64,000 nucleotides of DNA from Amaranthus tricolor (lineage: Eukaryota; Streptophyta; Magnoliopsida; Caryophyllales; Amaranthaceae): NCBI RefSeq assembly GCF_026212465.1, contig NC_080063.1, forward strand, positions 1,428,501 to 1,492,500. The letters run 5' to 3'. The translations under genes were made by a program, and so were the position numbers. The stretch's first letter is position 1. The number at the start of each line of letters is the position of its first letter. The notes under the pieces are model-generated. The model did no database searches. It saw only the letters and a program-made list of their open reading frames with translations, and was not told where the DNA came from. Below are positions 54,846-64,000 of the stretch, one piece after another.

Positions 54846-56071
54846 AAGAATGAACGATGAAGAATGAACAAAGATCAATGATCTATGACGAAGGAATGAT
54901 GAAGAATGAACAAGGATCAATGATCAATGAAGAATGAACGATGAAGAATGAACAAGGATCAATGATCAATGAAGAATGAACGATGAAGAATGAATAAGGA
55001 TTAATGGTCAATGACGAATGAACGATGAATAATGAACAAGGATCAATGATCAATGAAGAATGAACGATGAAGAATAAATAAGGATCAATGATCAATGAAG
55101 AATGAACGATGAAGAATGAACAAGGATCAATGATCAATGACGAATGAACGATGAAGAATGAACAAGGATCAATGATCAATGAAGAATGAACGATGAAGAA
55201 TGAACAAGGATCAATGATCAATGAAGAATGAACGATGAAGAATGAACAAGGATCAATGATCAATGACGAATGAACGATGAATAATGAACAAGGATCAATG
55301 ATCAATGAAGAATGAACGATGAAGAATGAACAAGGATCAATGGTCAATGACGAATGAACGATGAAAAATGAACAAGGATCAATGATCAATGAAGAATGAA
55401 TGATGAAGAATGAACAAGGATTAATGGTCAATGACGAATGAACGATCAATAATGAACAAGGATCAATGATCAATGAAGAATGAACGATGAAGAATGAACA
55501 AGGATCAATGATCAATGAAGAATGAACGATGAAGAATGAACAAGGATCAATGATCAATGACGAATGAACGATGAAGAATGAACAAGGATTAATGATCAAT
55601 GAAGAATGAACGATGAAGAATGAACAAGGATCAATGATCAATGAAGAATGAACGACAAAGAATGAACAAGGATCAATGATCAATGACGAATGAACGATGA
55701 AGAATGAACAAGGATCAATGATCAATGAAGAATGAACGATGAAGAATGAACAAGGATCAATGGTCAATGACGAATGAACGATGAAAAATGAACAAGGCTC
55801 AATGATCAATGAAGAATGAACGATGAAGAATGAACAAGGATCAATGATCAATGAAGAATGAACGACGAAGGATGAACAAGGATCAATGATCAATGAAGAA
55901 TGAACGATGAAGAATGAACAAGGATCAATGATCAATGAAGAATGAACGACGAAGAATGAACAAGGATCAATGATCAATGAAGAATGAACGATGAAGAATG
56001 AACAAGGATCAATGGTCAATGACGAATGAGCGATGAAGAATGAACAAGGATCAATGATCAATGAAGAAAGG

Positions 56072-59060
56072 ATCAATGATCAATGACGAATGAACGATGA
56101 ATAATGAACAAGGATCAATGATCAATGAAGAATGAACGATGAAGAATGAACAAGGATCAATGGTCAATGACGAATGAACGATGAAAAATGAACAAGGATC
56201 GATGATCAATGAAGAATGAATCATGAAGAATGAACAAGGATTAATGCTCAATGACGAATGAACGATCAATAATGAACAAGGATCAATGATCAATGAAGAA
56301 TGAACGATGAAGAATGAACAAGGATCAATGATCAATGAAGAATGAACGATGAAGAATGAACAAGGATTAATGGTCAATGACGAATGAACAATAATTAATG
56401 AACAAGGATCAATGATCAATGAAGAATGAACGATGAAGAATGAACAAGGATCAATGATCAATGAAGAATGAATAAGGATTAGTGGTCAATGACGAATGAA
56501 CGATGAATAATGAACAAGGATCAATGATCAATGAAGAATGAACGATGAAGAATGAACAAGGATCAATGATCAATGAAGAATGAACGATAAAGAATGAACA
56601 AGGATCAATGATCAATGACGAAGGAACGATGAATAATGAACAAGGATCAATGATCAATGAAGAATGAACGATGAAGAATAAACAAGGATCAATGATCAAT
56701 GAAGAATGAACGATGAAGAATGAACAAGGATCAATGATCAATGAAGAATGAACAATGAAGAATGAACAAGGATCAATGATCTATGACAAAGGAACGATGA
56801 AGAATGAACAAGGATCAATGATCAATGAAGAATGAACGATGAAGAATGAACAAGGATCAATGATCAATGAAGAATGAACGATGAAGAATGAATAAGGATT
56901 AATGGTCAATCACGAATGAACGATGAATAATGAACAAGGATCAATGATCAATGAAGAATGAACGATGAAGAATGAACAAGGATCAATGATCTATGACGAA
57001 GGAACGATGAAGAATGAACAAGGATCAATGATCAATGAAGAATGAACGATGAAGAATGAACAAGGATCAATGATCAATAAAGAATGAACGATGAAGAATG
57101 AACAAGGATCAATGATCAATGACGAATGAACGATGAATAATGAACAAGGATCAATGATCAATGAAGAATGAACGATGAAGAATGAACAAGGATCAATGGT
57201 CAATGACGAATGAACGATGAAAAATGAACAAGGATCAATGATCAATGAAGAATGAATCATGAAGAATGAACAAGGATTAATGGTCAATGACGAATGAACG
57301 ATCAATAATGAACAAGGATCAATGATCAATGAAGAATGAACGATGAAGAATGAACAAGGATCAATGATCAATGAAGAATGAACGATGAAGAATGAACAAG
57401 GATTAATGGTCAATGACGAATGAACAATAATTAATGAACAAGGATCAATGATCAATGAAGAATGAACGATGAAGAATGAACAAGGATCAATGATCAATGA
57501 AGAATGAATAAGGATTAGTGGTCAATGACGAATGAACGATGAATAATGAACAAGGATCAATGATCAATGAAGAATGAACGATGAAGAATGAACAAGGATC
57601 AATGATCAATGAAGAATGAACGATAAAGAATGAACAAGGATCAATGATCAATGACGAAGGAACGATGAATAATGAACAAGGATCAATGATCAATGAAGAA
57701 TGAACGATGAAGAATAAACAAGGATCAATGATCAATGAAGAATGAACGATGAAGAATGAACAAGGATCAATGATCAATGAAGAATGAACAATGAAGAATG
57801 AACAAGGATCAATGATCTATGACAAAGGAACGATGAAGAATGAACAAGGATCAATGATCAATGAAGAATGAACGATGAAGAATGAACAAGGATCAATGAT
57901 CAATGAAGAATGAACGATGAAGAATGAATAAGGATTAATGGTCAATCACGAATGAACGATGAATAATGAACAAGGATCAATGATCAATGAAGAATGAACG
58001 ATGAAGAATGAACAAGGATCAATGATCTATGACGAAGGAACGATGAAGAATGAACAAGGATCAATGATCAATGAAGAATGAACGATGAAGAATGAACAAG
58101 GATCAATGATCAATAAAGAATGAACGATGAAGAATGAACAAGGATCAATGATCAATGACGAATGAACGATGAATAATGAACAAGGATCAATGATCAATGA
58201 AGAATGAACGATGAAGAATGAATAAGGATCAATGGTCAATGACGAATGAACGATGAAAAATGAACAAGGATCAATGATCAATGAAGAATGAATCATGAAG
58301 AATGAACAAGGATTAATGGTCAATGACGAATGAACGATCAATAATGAACAAGGATCAATGATCAATGAAGAATGAACGATGAAGAATGAACAAGGATCAA
58401 TGATCAATGAAGAATGAACGATGAAGAATGAACAAGGATTAATGGTCAATGACGAATGAACAATAATTAATGAACAAGGATCAATGATCAATGAAGAATG
58501 AACGATGAAGAATGAACAAGGATCAATGATCAATGAAGAATGAATAAGGATTAGTGGTCAATGACGAATGAACGATGAATAATGAACAAGGATCAATGAT
58601 CAATGAAGAATGAACGATGAAGAATGAACAAGGATCAATGATCAATGAAGAATGAACGATAAAGAATGAACAAGGATCAATGATCAATGACGAAGGAACG
58701 ATGAATAATGAACAAGGATCAATGATCAATGAAGAATGAACGATGAAGAATAAACAAGGATCAATGATCAATGAAGAATGAACGATGAAGAATGAACAAG
58801 GATCAATGATCAATGAAGAATGAACAATGAAGAATGAACAAGGATCAATGATCTATGACAAAGGAACGATGAAGAATGAACAAGGATCAATGATCAATGA
58901 AGAATGAACGATGAAGAATGAACAAGGATCAATGATCAATGAAGAATGAACGATGAAGAATGAATAAGGATTAATGGTCAATCACGAATGAACGATGAAT
59001 AATGAACAAGGATCAATGATCAATGAAGAATGAACGATGAAGAATGAACAAGGATCAATG
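56072..59060. repeat. 1,036-bp tandem repeat, about 2.9 copies
   Basis: The 28-bp short units at 56443, 57479 and 58515, the CTATGACAAAGG variants at 56781, 57817 and 58853, and the terminating positions 56991 and 58027 are all 1,036 bp apart. The left edge is close to the AAGAAAGG junction at 56064. The third copy diverges at about 59063. The same 1,036-bp period reappears at 59.7-61.6 kb, as expected if the array was duplicated as a block. Confidence 0.9.
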
Positions 59061-62000
59061 ATCAATGAAGAATGAACAATGAAGAATGAACAAGGATCAA
59101 TGATCAATGACGAATGAACGATGAAGAATGAACAAGGATCAATGATCAATGAAGAATGAACGATGAAGAATGAACAAGGATCAATGATCAATGAAGAATG
59201 AACGACAAAGAATGAACAAGGATCAATGATCAATGACGAATGAACGATGAAGAATGAACAAGGATTAATGATCAATGAAGAATAAACGATGAAGAATGAA
59301 GAAGGATCAATGGTCAATGACGAATGAACGATGAAAAATGATCAAGGATCAATGATCAATGAAGAATGAACGATGAAGAATGAACAAGGATCAATGATCA
59401 ATGAAGAATGAACGATGAAGAATGAACAAGGATTAATGATCAATGAAGAATAAACAAGAATTATTGGTCAATGACGAATGAATGATGAAGAATGAACAAG
59501 GATCAATGATCTATGACAAAGGAACGATGAAGAATGAACAAGGATCAATGATCAATGAAGAATGAACGATGAAGAATGAACAAGGATCAATGATCAATGA
59601 AGAATGAACGATGAAGAATGAATAAGGATTAATGGTCAATCACGAATGAACGATGAATAATGAACAAGGATCAATGATCAATGAAGAATGAACGATGAAG
59701 AATGAACAAGGATCAATGATCTATGACGAAGGAACGATGAAGAATGAACAAGGATCAATGATCAATGAAGAATGAACGATGAAGAATGAACAAGGATCAA
59801 TGATCAATAAAGAATGAACGATGAAGAATGAACAAGGATCAATGATCAATGACGAATGAACGATGAATAATGAACAAGGATCAATGATCAATGAAGAATG
59901 AACGATGAAGAATGAACAAGGATCAATGGTCAATGACGAATGAACGATGAAAAATGAACAAGGATCAATGATCAATGAAGAATGAATCATGAAGAATGAA
60001 CAAGGATTAATGGTCAATGACGAATGAACGATCAATAATGAACAAGGATCAATGATCAATGAAGAATGAACGATGAAGAATGAACAAGGATCAATGATCA
60101 ATGAAGAATGAACGATGAAGAATGAACAAGGATTAATGGTCAATGACGAATGAACAATAATTAATGAACAAGGATCAATGATCAATGAAGAATGAACGAT
60201 GAAGAATGAACAAGGATCAATGATCAATGAAGAATGAATAAGGATTAGTGGTCAATGACGAATGAACGATGAATAATGAACAAGGATCAATGATCAATGA
60301 AGAATGAACGATGAAGAATGAACAAGGATCAATGATCAATGAAGAATGAACGATAAAGAATGAACAAGGATCAATGATCAATGACGAAGGAACGATGAAT
60401 AATGAACAAGGATCAATGATCAATGAAGAATGAACGATGAAGAATAAACAAGGATCAATGATCAATGAAGAATGAACGATGAAGAATGAACAAGGATCAA
60501 TGATCAATGAAGAATGAACAATGAAGAATGAACAAGGATCAATGATCTATGACAAAGGAACGATGAAGAATGAACAAGGATCAATGATCAATGAAGAATG
60601 AACGATGAAGAATGAACAAGGATCAATGATCAATGAAGAATGAACGATGAAGAATGAATAAGGATTAATGGTCAATCACGAATGAACGATGAATAATGAA
60701 CAAGGATCAATGATCAATGAAGAATGAACGATGAAGAATGAACAAGGATCAATGATCTATGACGAAGGAACGATGAAGAATGAACAAGGATCAATGATCA
60801 ATGAAGAATGAACGATGAAGAATGAACAAGGATCAATGATCAATAAAGAATGAACGATGAAGAATGAACAAGGATCAATGATCAATGACGAATGAACGAT
60901 GAATAATGAACAAGGATCAATGATCAATGAAGAATGAACGATGAAGAATGAATAAGGATCAATGGTCAATGACGAATGAACGATGAAAAATGAACAAGGA
61001 TCAATGATCAATGAAGAATGAATCATGAAGAATGAACAAGGATTAATGGTCAATGACGAATGAACGATCAATAATGAACAAGGATCAATGATCAATGAAG
61101 AATGAACGATGAAGAATGAACAAGGATCAATGATCAATGAAGAATGAACGATGAAGAATGAACAAGGATTAATGGTCAATGACGAATGAACAATAATTAA
61201 TGAACAAGGATCAATGATCAATGAAGAATGAACGATGAAGAATGAACAAGGATCAATGATCAATGAAGAATGAATAAGGATTAGTGGTCAATGACGAATG
61301 AACGATGAATAATGAACAAGGATCAATGATCAATGAAGAATGAACGATGAAGAATGAACAAGGATCAATGATCAATGAAGAATGAACGATAAAGAATGAA
61401 CAAGGATCAATGATCAATGACGAAGGAACGATGAATAATGAACAAGGATCAATGATCAATGAAGAATGAACGATGAAGAATAAACAAGGATCAATGATCA
61501 ATGAAGAATGAACGATGAAGAATGAACAAGGATCAATGATCAATGAAGAATGAACAATGAAGAATGAACAAGGATCAATGATCTATGACAAAGGAACGAT
61601 GAAGAATGAACAAGGATCAATGATCAATGAAGAATGAACGATGAAGAATGAACAAGGATCAATGATCAATGAAGAATGAACGATGAAGAATGAATAAGGA
61701 TTAATGGTCAATCACGAATGAACGATGAATAATGAACAAGGATCAATGATCAATGAAGAATGAACGATGAAGAATGAACAAGGATCAATGATCAATGAAG
61801 AATGAACAATGAAGAATGAACAAGGATCAATGATCAATGACGAATGAACGATGAAGAATGAACAAGGATCAATGATCAATGAAGAATGAACGATGAAGAA
61901 TGAACAAGGATCAATGATCAATGAAGAATGAACGACAAAGAATGAACAAGGATCAATGATCAATGACGAATGAACGATGAAGAATGAACAAGGATTAATG

Positions 62001-62145
62001 ATCAATGAAGAATAAACGATGAAGAATGAAGAAGGATCAATGGTCAATGACGAATGAACGATGAAAAATGATCAAGGATCAATGATCAATGAAGAATGAA
62101 CGATGAAGAATGAACAAGGATCAATGATCAATGAAGAATGAACGA
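56755..62145. repeat. 2,730-bp duplication containing the 1,036-bp repeats
   Basis: The segment of about 56755-59415 matches about 59485-62145 at an offset of 2,730 bp (65 units): 56781/59511, 56991/59721, 57487/60217, 58027/60757, 58982/61712. A small difference shared by both copies, AATAAGGATCAATGG at about 58220 and 60950, shows that the 1,036-bp array existed before it was duplicated. The two copies are separated by a 69-bp junction at 59416-59484. Confidence 0.88.
59416..59484 (+). repeat. Private junction between the two 2,730-bp copies
   Basis: This stretch holds a 28-bp unit ending in AAGAATA (59425-59452), then a unit starting AACAAGA, ATTATTG, GTCAATG, ACGAATG, AATGATG. The words AACAAGA and ATTATTG in this setting were not seen elsewhere in the window. 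Left of 59416 the sequence matches 62145 and leftward; right of 59484 it matches 56755 and rightward. This is what a breakpoint of unequal exchange should look like. Confidence 0.82.
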
Positions 62146-64000
62146 CGAAGGATGAACAAGGATCAATGATCAATGAAGAATGAACGATGAAGAATGAACA
62201 AGGATCAATGATCAATGAAGAATGAACGACGAAGAATGAACAAGGATTAATGATCAATGACGAATGAACGATGAAGAATGAAGAAGGATCAATGATCAAT
62301 GAAGAATGAACGATGAAGAATGAACAAGGATCAATGATCAATGAAGAATGAAGGATGAAGAATGAATAAGGATTAGTGGTCAATGACGAATGAACGATGA
62401 ATAATGAACAAGGATCAATGATCAATGAAGAATGAACGATGAAGAATGAACAAGGATCAATGATCAATGAAGAATGAACGATAAAGAATGAACAAGGATC
62501 AATGATCAATGACGAATGAACGATGAATAATGAACAAGGATCAATGATCAATGAAGAATGAACGATGAATAATAAACAAGGATCAATGATCAATGAAGAA
62601 TGAACGATGAAGAATGAACAAGGATCAATGATCAATGAAGAATGAACGATGAAGAATGAACAAGGATCAATGATCTATGACGAAGGAACGATGAAGAATG
62701 AACAAGGATCAATGATCAATGAAGAATGAATGATGAAGAATGAACAAGGATCAATGATCAATGAAGAATGAACGATGAAGAATGAATAAGGATTAATGGT
62801 CAATGACGAATGAACGATGAAGAATGAACAAGGATCAATGATCAATGAAGAATGAACGATGAAGAATGAACAAGGATCAATGATCAATGAAGAATGAACG
62901 ACAAAGAATGAACAAGGATCAATGATCAATGACGAATGAACGATGAAGAATGAACAAGGATTAATGATCAATGAAGAATGAACGATGAAGAATGAACAAG
63001 GATCAATGGTCAATGACGAATGAACGATGAAAAATGATCAACGATCAATGATCAATGAAGAATGAACGATGAAGAATGAACAAGGATCAATGATCAATGA
63101 AGAATGAACGACGAAGGATGAACAAGGATCAATGATCAATGAAGAATGAACGATGAAGAATGAACAAGGATCAATGATCAATGAAGAATGAACGACGAAG
63201 AATGAACAAGGATCAATGATCAATGAAGAATGAACGATGAAGAATGAACAAGGATCAATGATAAATGAAGAATGAACGATGAAAAATGAACTAGGATCAA
63301 TGATCAATGAAGAATGAACGACGAAGAATGAACAAGGATTAATGGTCATTGACGAATGAACGATGAAGAATGAACAAGGATCAATGATCAATGAAGAATG
63401 AACGATGAAGAATGAACAAGGATCAATGATCAATAAAGAATGAACGATGAAGAATGAACAAGGATCAATGATCTATGACGAAGGAATGATGAAGAATGAA
63501 CAAGGATCAATGATCAATGAAGAATTAACGATGAAGAATGAACAAGGATCAATGATCAATGAAGAATGAACGATGAAGAATGAACAAGGATCAATGATCA
63601 ATGAAGAATGAACGATGAAGAATGAACAAGGATCAATGATCAATGACGAATGAACGATGAAGAATGAACAAGGATCAATGATCAATGAAGAATGAACGAT
63701 GAAGAATGAACAAAGATCAATGATCTATGACGAAGGAACGATGAAGAATGAACAAGGATCAATGATCAATGAAGAATGAACGATGAAGAATGAACAAGGA
63801 TCAATGATCAATGAAGAATGAACGATGAAGAATGAATAAGGATTAATGGTCAATGACGAATGAACGATGAATAATGAACAAGGATCAATGATCAATGAAG
63901 AATGAACGATGAAGAATGAACAAGGATCAATGATCAATGAAGAATGAACGATGAAGAATGAACAAGGATCAATGATCTATGACGAAGGAACAATGAAGAA
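60740..64000. repeat. Right-end block, second copy of 47.95-51.21 kb, cut by the window
   Basis: This is the partner of 47.95-51.21 kb at 12,790 bp. Terminating variants at 63473, 63725 and 63977 keep the 252-bp spacing seen at 50683/50935/51187. The array is still in perfect register at base 64000, so it continues beyond the window. Confidence 0.88.

Larger units (their letters stand above)
1..64000. repeat. Continuous 42-bp satellite array filling the window
   Basis: Every line of sequence is made of the same 42-bp unit or close variants, head to tail in one orientation, with no unique sequence between units. The unit divides into six 7-bp words: AACAAGG, ATCAATG twice, AAGAATG, AACGATG, AAGAATG. 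Position 1 (A), position 5 (A) and position 7 (G) are constant in all six words, and positions 4 and 6 are constant in five of six. Length changes are nearly always multiples of 7 bp (28-bp and 49-bp units), which supports a heptamer origin. The array is cut by both window edges. No stretch over 300 bases holds anything else. I see no promoter, RNA gene, terminator or mobile element. Function is unknown; satellites like this usually spread by unequal exchange, replication slippage or rolling-circle amplification. Confidence 0.98.

Noticed and set aside
1..64000. CRISPR array
   Set aside because: There is a regular 42-bp repeat but no unique spacers; units abut directly and the entire unit is conserved. 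No cas-like gene is present.
1..64000. Cyanobacterial heptamer repeats (STRR type)
   Set aside because: The 7-bp period is shared, but known STRR heptamers as I recall them differ in sequence and form short tracts. The similarity is only in period.
1..64000. Promoters, ribosome-binding sites or small RNA genes in the array
   Set aside because: Any short match, such as AGGA near TTG on one strand, recurs in every unit by construction and so carries no information.

Overview
The whole 64,000-base window is one uninterrupted tandem-repeat (satellite) array. I found no conventional gene, RNA gene, insertion sequence, CRISPR array or unique spacer. The array runs off both ends of the window, so its true length and flanks are unknown. 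The basic unit is 42 bp (an exact consensus copy is 129-170). It is built from six 7-bp words, each starting with A and ending with G: h1 AACAAGG, h2 and h3 ATCAATG, h4 AAGAATG, h5 AACGATG, h6 AAGAATG. The hierarchy is 7 bp, then 14 bp (word pairs), then 42 bp, then higher-order repeats (HORs) of about 0.25 to 4 kb, then copies of kilobase blocks 9 to 13 kb apart. About 1,500 units fit in the window. The + strand of the consensus unit is 50% A, 24% G, 17% T and 10% C (33% GC, 74% purine).

Region by region. 0-20 kb (domain A) has HORs of 3,955 bp (with an internal 1,015-bp sub-repeat), 3,171 bp and 798/1,596 bp. It is marked by a variant word AACTACA and a 7-bp insertion TATTGGA. About 19.4-33 kb (domain B) has tandem duplications of 2,772, 1,344 and 2,268 bp and replaces AACTACA with AACGACA. 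About 33-64 kb (domain C) has tandem duplications of 714, 1,848, 2,654, 966, 1,036 and 2,730 bp. It also has kilobase blocks repeated at offsets of about 9.25, 11.8-11.9 and 12.79 kb. HOR copies share ordered sets of diagnostic variants and differ by few substitutions, which suggests recent amplification.

Because 42 is a multiple of 3, one minus-strand frame is open through each unit and gives long repetitive 'ORFs' of the 14-residue pattern SFFIVHSSLIIDPC, up to 504 codons. I do not regard these as genes. The other five frames have a stop in every consensus unit. The starts I checked are TTG codons inside the repeat. Stops arise from one linked variant or from unit-length changes and are amplified along with the array. 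Most variants change the amino acid.

Organism: not determinable from this window. A pure satellite of this length with nested HORs is typical of eukaryotic heterochromatin. The heptamer vocabulary (AATGAAC / ATCAATG) also recalls short AT-rich intergenic repeats that give spurious 'FIVHSSLII'-like ORFs in some bacterial genomes, Bacteroidota among them. That second resemblance is from memory and is weak. HOR boundaries below were read by eye from diagnostic variants and are good to about one unit (42 bp) unless stated; periods come from distances between matching variants.
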